From Arthrobacter globiformis (GTDB lineage: Bacteria > Actinomycetota > Actinomycetes > Actinomycetales > Micrococcaceae): a DNA stretch of 64,000 nt. Positions 1 through 7,982 of the stretch are shown one piece after another. The stretch is from positions 3,906,001-3,970,000 of the forward strand of contig NZ_JAUSYZ010000001.1 of NCBI RefSeq assembly GCF_030817195.1, in the 5' to 3' direction. Made by a program: the position numbers and the translations under genes. A model generated the notes under the pieces. That model saw nothing but the letters and a program-made list of their open reading frames with translations. It ran no database searches and was not told the origin of the DNA. Every line of letters begins with the position of its first letter. The stretch's first letter is position 1.

Positions 1-49
1 TTGACGGCTCCCGCCCGCCCTTCTAAAGTCACGAGTACCGTTTTTAGAA
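1..49 (+). promoter_or_regulatory. Promoter with inverted-repeat operator upstream of the FAD reductase
   Basis: A -35 like TTGACG (1-6) and a -10 like TAAAGT (24-29) are separated by 17 bp. The -10 lies in the left arm of an inverted repeat TCTAAA (22-27) - 15 bp - TTTAGA (43-48), so a bound protein would cover the -10 and start site. The same repeat with the same 15-bp spacer occurs at 3448-3474, next to the regulator gene at 2705. The operator reading is inference; the repeat is seen directly. Confidence 0.65.
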
Positions 50-89
50 ATGCGGGCCGCTGGCCTGCCCGGGCGAATCGAGTAGCGCC

Positions 90-1346
90 ATGACCCCTGA
101 AAGCATTGTCATCGCCGGCGCCGGGCTGGCCGGAGCGACGGCGGCCCGCACCCTGCGCTCCGAAGGGTACGCCGGGAACATCACCATCGCGGGCACCGAA
201 CCGCACCCTCCGTATCTCCGGCCGCCGCTGTCCAAGGAATATCTGCTCGGCAAAGCCGGGGAGGACGCCGTCGAGGTCGTGCCGGAGAGCTGGTACGCCG
301 ACAATAACGTCAGCCTCATGCTGGATAATCCGGTGGCATCCGTTGATCCCGGGGCACACAATGTCCGCTTCGCAGATGGCACAGTCCAGGGTTATGGGGC
401 ACTGTTGCTGGCGCCTGGCGCAACGCCAAGGACGCTGCCGTTGAGCGGCGCGGAACTGGAGGGCGTCAGCACCTTCCGCACGCTCGATGACAGCCGCCGC
501 CTGCGCGAACAGCTGGCGCCCGGCGGCCGGAACGTTGTGCTCATCGGCTCGGGGTGGATCGGAATGGAACTGGCCGCGGCCGCAAGCACCTACGGCAACA
601 ACGTCACACTGCTCGGGCTTGAGGACATCCCGCTCGCGGCGGCGATCGGCGCGGAGCTTGGCAGCTTCTTCCGCGCGCTGCACGAGGAGAACGGAGTCCG
701 CTTCCGGCTTCCCGCCTCCGCCGCGGAGATCACCGGACAAAGCGGAAAGGTGACCGGTGTGATGACCGACTCCGGTGAGCTCCTGCCCGCAGACATCGTG
801 ATCATCGCCGTGGGTGTGGTTCCGGAAACGGCACTCGCCACCGCGGCCGGGCTGGAGGTCCGCAACGGCATCCTCACCGACGCTTCCCTGCGCACCAGCG
901 CACCGGATATTTTTGCCGCCGGCGACGCCGCCAATGCGCTGCATCCGTTCACGGGCGAGCACCACCGCAGCGAACACTGGTCCAATGCTCTCAACGGCGG
1001 CAAGGTGGCGGCCAAGGCCATGCTCGGCCAGGACGTTGCCCTGGACGTGGTTCCCTATTTCTACACCGACCAGTTCGACGTCAGCATGGAGTACTCGGGC
1101 TTCCCGTCCCTCGCAGCAAAGGCGGCTCCGGTCATCCGCGGCTCGCTCGACAGCAAAGAGTTCGTGGCGTTCTGGCAGCAGGACGGGCGCGTTGTGGCCG
1201 GCATGAGCGTCAACTGGCCGCGGTCCGTCAAACCCAGTGCCCAGAAGACTATCAAAGCGCTCATCTCCGCCCGGGCCGAGGTGCCTGCCGAGCGCCTGGC
1301 CGACGAGGCGGTTCCACTCGATCAGCTGATGCCGGCGGCCAGCTGA
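90..1346 (+). CDS. NAD(P)/FAD-dependent oxidoreductase (ferredoxin reductase type)
   Basis: A 418-residue cytoplasmic flavoprotein of the rhodocoxin/putidaredoxin reductase type, expected to move electrons from NAD(P)H to a ferredoxin-like or other partner. It has an N-terminal FAD Rossmann motif (GAGLAGATAAR, residues 10-20), the motif APGATPR (108-114), a central NAD(P)-binding motif (IGSGWIGME, 152-160), the FAD-ribityl motif FAAGDAA (275-281) and a C-terminal reductase domain. Length fits the family. No ferredoxin or P450 gene lies beside it in the window, so the electron acceptor is unknown. Its promoter carries the inverted repeat also found at the regulator/DoxX locus 3.4 kb away, suggesting common control. 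Confidence 0.88.
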   Translation: MTPESIVIAGAGLAGATAARTLRSEGYAGNITIAGTEPHPPYLRPPLSKEYLLGKAGEDAVEVVPESWYADNNVSLMLDNPVASVDPGAHNVRFADGTVQGYGALLLAPGATPRTLPLSGAELEGVSTFRTLDDSRRLREQLAPGGRNVVLIGSGWIGMELAAAASTYGNNVTLLGLEDIPLAAAIGAELGSFFRALHEENGVRFRLPASAAEITGQSGKVTGVMTDSGELLPADIVIIAVGVVPETALATAAGLEVRNGILTDASLRTSAPDIFAAGDAANALHPFTGEHHRSEHWSNALNGGKVAAKAMLGQDVALDVVPYFYTDQFDVSMEYSGFPSLAAKAAPVIRGSLDSKEFVAFWQQDGRVVAGMSVNWPRSVKPSAQKTIKALISARAEVPAERLADEAVPLDQLMPAAS

Positions 1347-1385
1347 CAGGGGGTTCAGCTGATACGGGGAACAGTTGATACGGGT

Positions 1386-2615
1386 TCAGCTGATGCCGGA
1401 GCCCTGACGGGCAACAGTTGCAGCCGTCTGAATGGAGGATTCGTGTCCGGCCATTCCGGCCTGCCGCGCCCGGGCATAAGCGCCGGGCAGTGCCGCCAAG
1501 AGTGCATCCACGTCCGCGTCCGTTGACGGATGCCCCAGGGTGAAGCGCTGCGCACCACGCGCGGTCTCCTCGTCCAGGCCCATGGCAAGAAGGACATGCG
1601 ACGGACGCGGGACCCCCGACGTACAGGCGGAGCCTGTGGACGATTCGACCCCGGCGAGGTCCAGGAGGAACAGCAGGGAGTCACCCTCACAGCCGGGGAA
1701 CGTGAAATGGGCGTTGCCGGGTAGCCGCCCTTCCCCCTCCGGACCGCGCAACACCGCGGCCGGAACTGCGTCCCGGACCCCGGCGATGAGACGGTCGCGC
1801 AGCCCGGAAATCCGCGCTGCCTCGGCCTCAAGGTTCTTGGTGGCGGAGTCAGCAGCGGCGGCGAAGGCCGCTATGGATGCCGTGTCGAGCGTCCCCGAGC
1901 GGACGTCGCGCTCCTGGCCGCCGCCGTGCTGCACCGGCGTGAGCTTTACGGACCGCCCAAGAATGAGCGCTCCGACGCCGACCGGCCCGCCGATCTTGTG
2001 TCCTGAGATGGACATGGCATCCAGCCCGGAGGCCCGGAAATCCACGGGGACGGAGCCAAACGCCTGCACGGCGTCGGAATGCACCGGAACGCCGGCGGCG
2101 TGCGCGAGCTCCACTACCCGGTGGACGGGCTGGATACTCCCCACCTCGTTGTTGGCCCACATGACCGTCACCAGGGCAATGGACTCGGGCTCACGCTGCA
2201 GTTCCGTCTGCAGCGATTCGAGGTCCAGGACGCCGTCCTGGTTGACGGGCAGCCACGCAATTTCCGCCCCTTCGTGGCGCTCCAGCCACTCCACGGTGTC
2301 CAGCACGGCATGGTGTTCGACGGCGGAGCACAGGATCCGCCGCCGGCGCGGGTTTTCAGCCAACCGGGACCAATACAGGCCCTTGACGGCCAGGTTGTCC
2401 GCTTCGGTGCCGCCCGAGGTGAAGATGACCTCCGAGGGATGGGCGCCTGCCGCGGCAGCAAGGGTTTCCCGCGCGTCCTCCACCGAGCGCCTCGCCCGGC
2501 GGCCGGAGCCATGGAGTGACGAGGGGTTCCCGGTCCGGGACAGCTCGCGCGTCAGGGCAGCCAGCGCTTCGGCGGCGATGGGTGTGGTGGCGGCATGGTC
2601 CAGGTAAACAGGCAC
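1386..2615 (-). CDS. Cysteine desulfurase (IscS/NifS family)
   Basis: A 409-residue PLP enzyme that takes sulfur from cysteine for Fe-S clusters or tRNA thiolation. The N-terminus YLDHAATTPIAAEAL is typical of the NifS/IscS class. The PLP lysine is in SISGHKIGGPVG, and the catalytic cysteine loop STGSACTSGVPRPSHVL is intact near residue 330. It starts at ATG 2615. In many actinobacteria this paralogue sits beside the tRNA thiolase gene mnmA; no mnmA is visible here, and the next gene (2705) is an apparent Fe-S-type regulator on the same strand. Whether it serves tRNA thiolation or Fe-S assembly cannot be told from sequence. Confidence 0.93.
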   Translation of the reverse strand: MPVYLDHAATTPIAAEALAALTRELSRTGNPSSLHGSGRRARRSVEDARETLAAAAGAHPSEVIFTSGGTEADNLAVKGLYWSRLAENPRRRRILCSAVEHHAVLDTVEWLERHEGAEIAWLPVNQDGVLDLESLQTELQREPESIALVTVMWANNEVGSIQPVHRVVELAHAAGVPVHSDAVQAFGSVPVDFRASGLDAMSISGHKIGGPVGVGALILGRSVKLTPVQHGGGQERDVRSGTLDTASIAAFAAAADSATKNLEAEAARISGLRDRLIAGVRDAVPAAVLRGPEGEGRLPGNAHFTFPGCEGDSLLFLLDLAGVESSTGSACTSGVPRPSHVLLAMGLDEETARGAQRFTLGHPSTDADVDALLAALPGAYARARQAGMAGHESSIQTAATVARQGSGIS

Positions 2616-2704
2616 GCTTAAATTCTAGACGCCGCTAAATTCTGAACGCCGCAGAATATCGGGAGCCGGCAGGATGCCGAACACCGCGGTGTCTTCAGCC
2701 GCAG

Positions 2705-3394
2705 TCAGGGCCTGATCCTGGCGCAGCAGCGCCCGGCCGCCCGGTCCTCCTCCACCTTCTCCTCCGGCACTCCACACGCGGCGGCGGCACCACTCAGGAA
2801 CGCCCCGTTCATGGCACACACCACGTCCGGATGCCCATCGGCGAGCCGGTGGAAAGGACAGTTCATCAGGATGATTCCGCCTTCAGCGTCCCGTTCCGGC
2901 ATATAGCCGACGCCGCCGAGCAGATCGTCGAGGGACGCACCGTTCCCGCCCAGAGAACGGCCCCGGGAGTAGGACGCGTCAGTCAGCGCCTCGCGCACCC
3001 CTCCCCCGCCGGTCATTGCGGATTCAATCGCTGTGGCCATCAGCTCTCCGGCCAGGTCGTAGCTCCGGTCCGGAACCGACGCACCCACTTCTTCCAGCGC
3101 CGGGCGGTAGAGCTTCGCCGGACGGCCCGACCCCGGGCCGGCCTTTCCGCCGAGCTTGCGGAACTCGACGGCGAGCAGCCCGTCGCGGACCAGCCTGTCC
3201 AGGTGGAAGGACGCTGTGGACCGGGGCATATCCAGCGCAGCCGCAGCGTCGTCCCTTCCCACGGCCGACGGCTGCCCGGCGACGTATTCAAAAAGGCGCC
3301 GCCTGCCGGCGTCACCAAGCGAGGCCAGGGCGGCCAGGCGGCTGGTCCACGACAGAGCGGGCTTTGATTCACGGTTCTCGGCTGGTCGGCTCAT
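2705..3394 (-). CDS. HTH transcriptional regulator with C-terminal cysteines (SufR/ArsR-like)
   Basis: A 229-residue regulator. Residues 18-100 form a winged HTH (DMPRSTASFHLDRLVRDGLL as recognition region), followed by the basic GSGRPAKLYRP wing. The C-terminal half holds NCPFHRLADGHPDVVC with cysteines at 179 and 193, then Cys207 and Cys223-Cys224. This layout resembles SufR-type repressors, whose C-terminal cysteines bind a [4Fe-4S] cluster. The neighbouring cysteine desulfurase fits an Fe-S or redox role. It is divergent from the DoxX-like gene at 3487, and the gap carries two TCTAAA-type inverted repeats that also occur upstream of the flavoprotein at 90. Autoregulation and control of those two genes is inference. 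The cluster ligand assignment is by resemblance only. Confidence 0.75.
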   Translation of the reverse strand: MSRPAENRESKPALSWTSRLAALASLGDAGRRRLFEYVAGQPSAVGRDDAAAALDMPRSTASFHLDRLVRDGLLAVEFRKLGGKAGPGSGRPAKLYRPALEEVGASVPDRSYDLAGELMATAIESAMTGGGGVREALTDASYSRGRSLGGNGASLDDLLGGVGYMPERDAEGGIILMNCPFHRLADGHPDVVCAMNGAFLSGAAAACGVPEEKVEEDRAAGRCCARIRP

Positions 3395-3408
3395 GTGTCC
3401 AGCTTAAC

Positions 3409-3435
3409 TCTAAAATCAAGATCTGTTGCTAAAGA
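3409..3435. promoter_or_regulatory. Operator-like inverted repeat, imperfect copy (regulator side)
   Basis: TCTAAA (3409-3414), a 15-bp spacer and TAAAGA (3430-3435). The right arm matches TTTAGA at four of six positions and the spacing equals that of the two perfect copies (22-48, 3448-3474). CTCTAAAATCAA occurs here (3408-3419) and again at 3447-3458, a 39-bp step. The site lies just upstream of the regulator's ATG (3394), where it could serve autoregulation. Confidence 0.5.
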
Positions 3436-3447
3436 AGGAGCGCCGGC

Positions 3448-3474
3448 TCTAAAATCAAATTATCTACTTTTAGA
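3448..3474. promoter_or_regulatory. Operator-like inverted repeat overlapping the DoxX-like gene promoter
   Basis: A perfect TCTAAA (3448-3453) - 15 bp - TTTAGA (3469-3474). A candidate -10 TAAAAT (3450-3455) begins two bases into the left arm, the same geometry as at the promoter of the gene at 90. A weak -35 TTGCTA (3426-3431) lies 18 bp upstream. The right arm is followed at once by the Shine-Dalgarno AAAGGAG of the gene at 3487. Confidence 0.62.
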
Positions 3475-3486
3475 AAGGAGTTCCTC

Positions 3487-3933
3487 ATGAAAAGCACAGC
3501 ACTGAAGGAGCCCGCACGCCTGCATACGCTCGCGGCTGATCCCGCCCGGCAGGCGTTCCTGCTTCTGCGCACCGTCTTTACCGTGGCGCCCATCCTGTTC
3601 GGCCTGGACAAGTTCACCAACCTTCTGACCGAATGGACCGGCTACCTCGCACCCATGGTTCCGGCGACATTGCATCTGCCCGCGCAGACGGTGATGTATG
3701 TCGTGGGCGTGGTCGAGATAATCGCCGGCGTCCTGGTGGCCCTCCGGCCCCGGATTGGTTCGCTGGTCGTGGCTGCATGGCTCCTGGGGATCATCGTGAA
3801 CCTGATCATCCTCGGGGCCTTCTACGACGTCGCACTGCGCGACTTCGGGCTGTTCGTGGGTGCGCTGGCCCTCAACCGGCTGGCCACCGCCGCAGCACCT
3901 CATCAGCCCGGCGGAACCACCGTCAACCACTGA
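3487..3933 (+). CDS. DoxX-like integral membrane protein
   Basis: A 148-residue membrane protein with about four predicted transmembrane segments (near residues 22-42, 60-82, 86-108 and 110-132) and the DoxX-like feature of an early RTVFTVAPILFGLDKF segment. DoxX-family proteins are small membrane proteins, some linked to thiol or oxidative stress; the biochemical role is not settled. The start is fixed by AAAGGAG six bases before ATG. It is divergent from the regulator at 2705 and probably controlled by it through the overlapping inverted repeats. Its 3' end overlaps the convergent gene at 3903 by 31 bp. Confidence 0.72.
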   Translation: MKSTALKEPARLHTLAADPARQAFLLLRTVFTVAPILFGLDKFTNLLTEWTGYLAPMVPATLHLPAQTVMYVVGVVEIIAGVLVALRPRIGSLVVAAWLLGIIVNLIILGAFYDVALRDFGLFVGALALNRLATAAAPHQPGGTTVNH

Positions 3934-4598
3934 GCAATGTCTGCCCGGGCGGCGGCGAGCGCCGCCGCCGTCGGGCACGACGCCGACACGTACACGGATG
4001 AGCCGGCCGTACCGAAAACCCGGGCCAGCACCGCAGTGGCCCTGCCGGCTTTCCGGCCTGTTGGTTTGGCGGCACGTTCCAGGACCAGTACATCCACGGC
4101 AGGCCCGGGTTTGCCCCGTTCCCCGCCCCAGCGCAGCGACGCCGGTTTCAGATAGGCGGGCAGGATGGCGGGGTCCAGATACGCAAACAACGCGGCCGTC
4201 GATTCCCTGTCATCAGCCGCCACCAGCGGCCACTGGTTCTGGCGCACCTGCGCCGCAACCTGGCAGCCGTCGGACTTTTCGTAGCGGCTTGCGCCGCCCG
4301 CGTTGCCGACCAGCTGTTTCCACTGCGGTGCTTCGGCCAGGGCCTCGGACAGCCCGACGGGAACACCGGGCGCCAGCGTGGCCCCCGCCGAGAAGGGCAT
4401 GTCGCGGGCAGCCACCGCATCCGCATCGTGTCCAGGCGTGATGGTCGGCGTGCCAGGTCCACTGGTGACCGGCGGGATGCTCGGGGCGGCGGGATCGGGA
4501 ACACCGACGCTGCAGCCGCCCACAAGGGCAGCAGCTGCACCGGCTGCCACCACCACGCATGCAAGGCGGGCACCACCGCGACCTGTCCGGACTCCCAT
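3903..4598 (-). CDS. Putative lipoprotein of unknown function
   Basis: A 231-residue exported protein. A basic N-terminus (MGVRTGRGGAR) precedes a hydrophobic stretch ending in the lipobox LVGGC (Cys at about residue 29), so it should be a membrane-anchored lipoprotein. A proline/threonine-rich linker (GVPDPAAPSIPPVTSGPGTP) follows. The rest has no motif I recognise, apart from two further cysteines (in KSDGCQVA and SASCPTA) that could form a disulfide. The coding 3' end overlaps the convergent DoxX-like gene by 31 bp, an unusually tight arrangement. Function unknown. Confidence 0.72.
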   Translation of the reverse strand: MGVRTGRGGARLACVVVAAGAAAALVGGCSVGVPDPAAPSIPPVTSGPGTPTITPGHDADAVAARDMPFSAGATLAPGVPVGLSEALAEAPQWKQLVGNAGGASRYEKSDGCQVAAQVRQNQWPLVAADDRESTAALFAYLDPAILPAYLKPASLRWGGERGKPGPAVDVLVLERAAKPTGRKAGRATAVLARVFGTAGSSVYVSASCPTAAALAAARADIAQWLTVVPPG

Positions 4599-4747
4599 TC
4601 CGAAAAGTCTAGACGCCCTGCGTTATCACCGGCGGGAACCGGCACCCCTGCTGCGGTCGTTGTTCCAGAAGACCGTCCAGACCGGCTTATATGCTTGGCA
4701 CACTGGGCCGCGCATGCACGCCGGCAACAACGACTTAAGGACCGTGC

Positions 4748-5692
4748 TTGACCAAGGGCAGCAGTTCCCACTACGAGGTGCTCCGCGTGGCGGTGACCGC
4801 GACGGAGAGGGAGATCAAGGTGGCCTACCGCAAGGCTGCCCGCGCTTCGCATCCCGACCATGGAGGCGACGCCGCGGCGTTCCGTCAGGTGACCCTTGCG
4901 TATGAAACGCTCATCGATCCCCAGCGGCGGGCCGCCTATGACCGCTCCTACGCGGCCGGCCCGCGCTGGGGCCGCGCAGACGGCGATGAGGCGCACTTCG
5001 ACGCCCCTGCTGCCGGCAGCCACGCCTCCGCGACGATCCACAAGCCGGGAACGCCGCGGAACACGTCAGCCGACGCCCCCGTCTACGTGCCGCCCTTCGA
5101 CACGCCCGGCGCCGTACCGCTCCTTCCGCCGGAGCTGGCCGGCCAGCAGGTCCACGGCATGCCCAGGAAGCGGGGCATCTTCGGCGCCGAAGCCAGGATC
5201 CAGCGCGAACTGCGCACGGTCCAGCTGATCAGCAGGCAGGTCCTGCCGGCCATCCCTGCGGCGCGCCTGATCAACGGGCTGCAGTCCCCGGCGGACAACA
5301 GCCACATTGACCATGCGCTGCTCTCGGGCTACCGGCTTGCCCTGATCGGCTCCATGCTGCTGCCCAAGGGGGCCTATGCGTGGGACGGGAACACGCTGAA
5401 CCACGGCGGCCGGTCGATCGCCCCGCCGCAGCTGGCCCAGGTGGTCCGGCGGATGCAGGACATCTTTCCCGAACTCAACGTGACCGGGTGGACAGTGGTC
5501 CACAGCCCGGACGGAAACCTCCACGAACCCGTCATCGACCGCCATCGCCGCTCCAGGGGCGGCTCCGAAATTATCCAAGTGGTCAATGCCGCCGGCCTGG
5601 CCCGCGGGCTCAAGGATTTCCTGTCCTCCGGTCCGGCGCCGAACACCGTCAACGTTCCGGTGCTCGCGAGACTGCTGAGGGGCATGCACTGA
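4748..5692 (+). CDS. J-domain (DnaJ-like) protein
   Basis: A 314-residue protein with an N-terminal J domain (residues about 6-67), containing the DnaK-stimulating tripeptide HPD in RASHPDHGGDAAAF. There is no Gly/Phe region, zinc finger or standard DnaJ C-terminal domain, so it is a type III J protein. The remaining 240 residues (a proline-rich linker, then a region with PRKRGIFGAEARIQRELRT) match nothing I can name. The predicted start is TTG at 4748, with AAGG about eight bases upstream; no ATG or GTG in the same frame is better placed. It probably directs an Hsp70 (DnaK) to an unknown client. Confidence 0.78.
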   Translation: MTKGSSSHYEVLRVAVTATEREIKVAYRKAARASHPDHGGDAAAFRQVTLAYETLIDPQRRAAYDRSYAAGPRWGRADGDEAHFDAPAAGSHASATIHKPGTPRNTSADAPVYVPPFDTPGAVPLLPPELAGQQVHGMPRKRGIFGAEARIQRELRTVQLISRQVLPAIPAARLINGLQSPADNSHIDHALLSGYRLALIGSMLLPKGAYAWDGNTLNHGGRSIAPPQLAQVVRRMQDIFPELNVTGWTVVHSPDGNLHEPVIDRHRRSRGGSEIIQVVNAAGLARGLKDFLSSGPAPNTVNVPVLARLLRGMH

Positions 5693-5737
5693 GGTCACGC
5701 CCGAAGGGCGCGGTTATGCCGACGCTAGGATGGAACC

Positions 5738-6205
5738 GTGTTCCGCATCCTCTTCCACACGCCCGAAATTCCCGGCAATACGGGCAACGCCATCCGTCTC
5801 GCCGCCATCACCGGCGCCGAACTCCACCTTGTAGAGCCTTTGGGCTTCGACTTCTCCGATGCCAAGCTCCGCCGCGCCGGCCTGGACTACCACGACCTGG
5901 CGGTGGTCACCGTCCACCCCAACATCGAGGCGGCCTGGGAGGCACTGCAGCCCGAGCGAGTCTTCGCCTTCACCTCTGACGGCGAGGTGTCCTATACCGA
6001 CATCGCCTACCGGCCCGGTGATGTCCTGATGTTCGGCCCGGAGTCCGTGGGCCTGCCGGACGACCTGAAGCGCGATCCCCACGTCACGTCCCGGGTCCGC
6101 CTGCCCATGCTGCCCTCACTACGGTCTCTGAACCTGGCGAACGCGGCATCCATCGCCGTCTACGAGGCCTGGCGGCAGCAGGGTTTCACCGGCGCACAGC
6201 TTTGA
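5738..6205 (+). CDS. trmL: tRNA (cytidine(34)-2'-O)-methyltransferase
   Basis: A 155-residue SPOUT-class methyltransferase that 2'-O-methylates the wobble base of certain leucine tRNAs using S-adenosylmethionine. The family signatures are present: HTPEIPGNTGNAIRLAA near the start, LMFGPESVGLP in the knot region (about residues 94-104), and the C-terminal LPMLPSLRSLNLANAASIAVYE. Length is normal. It starts at GTG 5738. It stands alone, 45 bp after the J-domain gene, on the same strand. Confidence 0.93.
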   Translation: MFRILFHTPEIPGNTGNAIRLAAITGAELHLVEPLGFDFSDAKLRRAGLDYHDLAVVTVHPNIEAAWEALQPERVFAFTSDGEVSYTDIAYRPGDVLMFGPESVGLPDDLKRDPHVTSRVRLPMLPSLRSLNLANAASIAVYEAWRQQGFTGAQL

Positions 6206-6266
6206 ATGCCCAGCTGCACAGGCACCCATCCGAAGCCCGTCCCGCACCGAATCACTCCTGAGCACA

Positions 6267-6298
6267 ACATCCACAGGGCGTGCACATCCACAGGGCGT
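6267..6298 (+). repeat. 17-bp tandem duplication
   Basis: ACATCCACAGGGCGT occurs twice (6267-6281 and 6284-6298) with a 17-bp period, in the 216-bp gap between trmL and sigK. It lies just before an AAGGAG Shine-Dalgarno-like motif. No function is evident. Confidence 0.7.
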
Positions 6299-6421
6299 AA
6301 GGAGCGGCAGGTGACAACACAAAGGCCGGGCAACACGGCATTCCGTTTTGCCCGGCACGATGCTGCCGTGGCCGGAAACGGTGTGCAGCGCCTGCCGGCC
6401 GGCGACCTATGCTTGAGAGTG

Positions 6422-7027
6422 ATGGATACTCCCAACGCGCCGAACTTTGACGCCACCGCGCCGCCCGGCACCGCCGTCGACCTTAACCAGCAGCTGGCAC
6501 AGCTGCTGGAGCGGATTGCCGGCGGCGACCAGGCGTCCTTCGCCGAGTTCTACCGGCTGACGTCGCGGCGGGTGTTCGGCATGGCGCGCCGGGTGCTGAT
6601 CGATCCGGAGCTCAGCGAGGACACCGTGCAGGAGGTCTTCCTGCAGGTCTGGCAGAACGCCGCGAGGTTCGATCCGGGGAGCGGCAGTCCCCTGGCCTGG
6701 CTCATGACCATCTCGCATCGCCGGGCCGTGGACAGAGTCCGGTCATCGCAGTCCGCCACCGAGCGTGAGGCCAGGTACGGCGCCAGCAGCCAGGACATCG
6801 ACCACGACTCGGTGTCGGACCAGGTGGACAGCCGGCTCGAGGCCGAAGCCGTGGTGCGCTGCCTGGAGACCCTGACCCAGACGCAGCAGGAATCCGTTCG
6901 GCTCGCCTACTACGGCGGCCTCACCTACCGTGAAGTGGCTGAAAAGCTGAACGCGGCCATTCCGACCATCAAGTCCCGCATCCGCGACGGACTGATCCGA
7001 CTCAAATCCTGCCTGGGGGTGAGCTGA
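6422..7027 (+). CDS. sigK: ECF RNA polymerase sigma factor SigK
   Basis: A 201-residue extracytoplasmic-function sigma factor. Region 2 (ASFAEFYRLTSRRVFGMARR through DTVQEVFLQVWQNAARFDP) and region 4 (TQQESVRLAYYGGLTYREVA and IKSRIRDGLIRLKSCLG) are both clear. The following gene (7030) encodes an RskA-type membrane anti-sigma factor, the usual partner of SigK. I place the start at ATG 6422, where homology begins. A GTG at 6311 in frame has a better Shine-Dalgarno (AAGGAG, seven bases away) and would add 37 residues with no family resemblance, so the start is uncertain. In mycobacteria SigK controls secreted antigens; no target is visible here. Confidence 0.88.
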   Translation: MDTPNAPNFDATAPPGTAVDLNQQLAQLLERIAGGDQASFAEFYRLTSRRVFGMARRVLIDPELSEDTVQEVFLQVWQNAARFDPGSGSPLAWLMTISHRRAVDRVRSSQSATEREARYGASSQDIDHDSVSDQVDSRLEAEAVVRCLETLTQTQQESVRLAYYGGLTYREVAEKLNAAIPTIKSRIRDGLIRLKSCLGVS

Positions 7028-7029
7028 CA

Positions 7030-7911
7030 GTGACCGATACGAATGATTCCCGCGGACGCCAGCTGCCCCGGGCATTTGCTGCCGACATACCCACCGACCT
7101 TGCGGCCGGCCGGGCGGTTGAACTCGCCGAGATTTACGCTCTGGACGCCATCAGCGACGCCGAGCGGGAAGCCATCGACGCCTATGTCAGCGGTGCTCCC
7201 GAGGCTGAACGCGAGTCCTTCAACGAACGCGTCCGCCAGGCCAGGGAGACGCTGGCAATGTCCTTTACGGCCGAGGAGGAGCCGCCTGCGGACCTGTTCG
7301 CCCGGATCGTTGCCCAGCTTCCCCAACAGCCGGCCAGGGCACAAGCCCCCAGGCCGGAAACCACCGCGGAGGCGCCCGCAGCGCCGGCAGCCGTGCCGAC
7401 GGCGGAGCCGGCTCCCGCTGCCGACGAATTTTCCGCTGCGCGCCAGCGCCGTGAAGTACGACGCCGGCCGGCCGGCCTCCGGAACTGGCTGATCGGGGTT
7501 GCGGCTGCTGCCGTGATCGCGCTCGGCGGTGTGGGCATCGGGGCCTATGTGGCCAACCAGAACGATCCGTTCAACCAGGTCATCGAGGCGCAGGACGCGC
7601 GACAGGCGACTGTCGACGTCAACGGCGGAGGCACGGCCACGGTTTCGATCTCGCCGTCGCATGATGCGCTGGTGGTGCGGATGAAGGATGTGCCGCCACC
7701 GCCCGCGGGCAAGGTGTACCAGATGTGGCTGATTCCCAAGGATGGCTCCACTCCCGTCTCGCAGGGACTGATGGATGCGGAGGCGTTGTCGAAGCCGGCC
7801 CTGGTCAAGGGCATCGGCTCGGCCGCCGCGCTCGGCATCACGGTTGAGCCTGCCGGCGGATCGGCTACCCCGACCCTCCCCACCGTGGCCGCCGCTCCGC
7901 TGAACACCTGA
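7030..7911 (+). CDS. rskA: Anti-sigma-K factor RskA-like membrane protein
   Basis: A 293-residue single-pass membrane protein starting at GTG 7030, two bases after the sigK stop, so translationally coupled. Residues 1-95 form the cytoplasmic sigma-binding region (IYALDAISDAEREAIDAY is typical of zinc-free RskA anti-sigma domains). An Ala/Pro-rich linker (about 100-140) follows, then one transmembrane helix (LIGVAAAAVIALGGVGIGAY, about 156-175). The extracytoplasmic RskA domain contains VYQMWLIPKDG and GITVEPAGGSATPT. Signal relief in this family is by regulated proteolysis (site-1 and site-2 cleavage), known from mycobacteria and inferred here. Confidence 0.88.
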   Translation: MTDTNDSRGRQLPRAFAADIPTDLAAGRAVELAEIYALDAISDAEREAIDAYVSGAPEAERESFNERVRQARETLAMSFTAEEEPPADLFARIVAQLPQQPARAQAPRPETTAEAPAAPAAVPTAEPAPAADEFSAARQRREVRRRPAGLRNWLIGVAAAAVIALGGVGIGAYVANQNDPFNQVIEAQDARQATVDVNGGGTATVSISPSHDALVVRMKDVPPPPAGKVYQMWLIPKDGSTPVSQGLMDAEALSKPALVKGIGSAAALGITVEPAGGSATPTLPTVAAAPLNT

Positions 7912-7945
7912 GACGCAGCGCCTCACCGGGCTACCTGTGATGAGC

Positions 7946-7976
7946 TTGACGTTGACGCTGCGTCAACTTCTACGCT
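7946..7976 (+). promoter_or_regulatory. MerR-type promoter with 19-bp spacer and dyad
   Basis: -35 TTGACG (7946-7951) and -10 TACGCT (7971-7976) are separated by 19 bp, the overlong spacer typical of MerR-activated promoters. Between them lies a perfect dyad GTTGACG-CTG-CGTCAAC (7951-7967). The ATG at 7983 is about seven bases after the -10, so the transcript may be leaderless. This points to autoactivation by the downstream TipA-like regulator. Confidence 0.75.
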
Positions 7977-7982
7977 GGAGGC

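Noticed and set aside
6267..6298. Short direct repeats as a possible CRISPR or iteron array
   Set aside because: Only two units of 15 bp with a 17-bp period and no unique spacers; a simple duplication.
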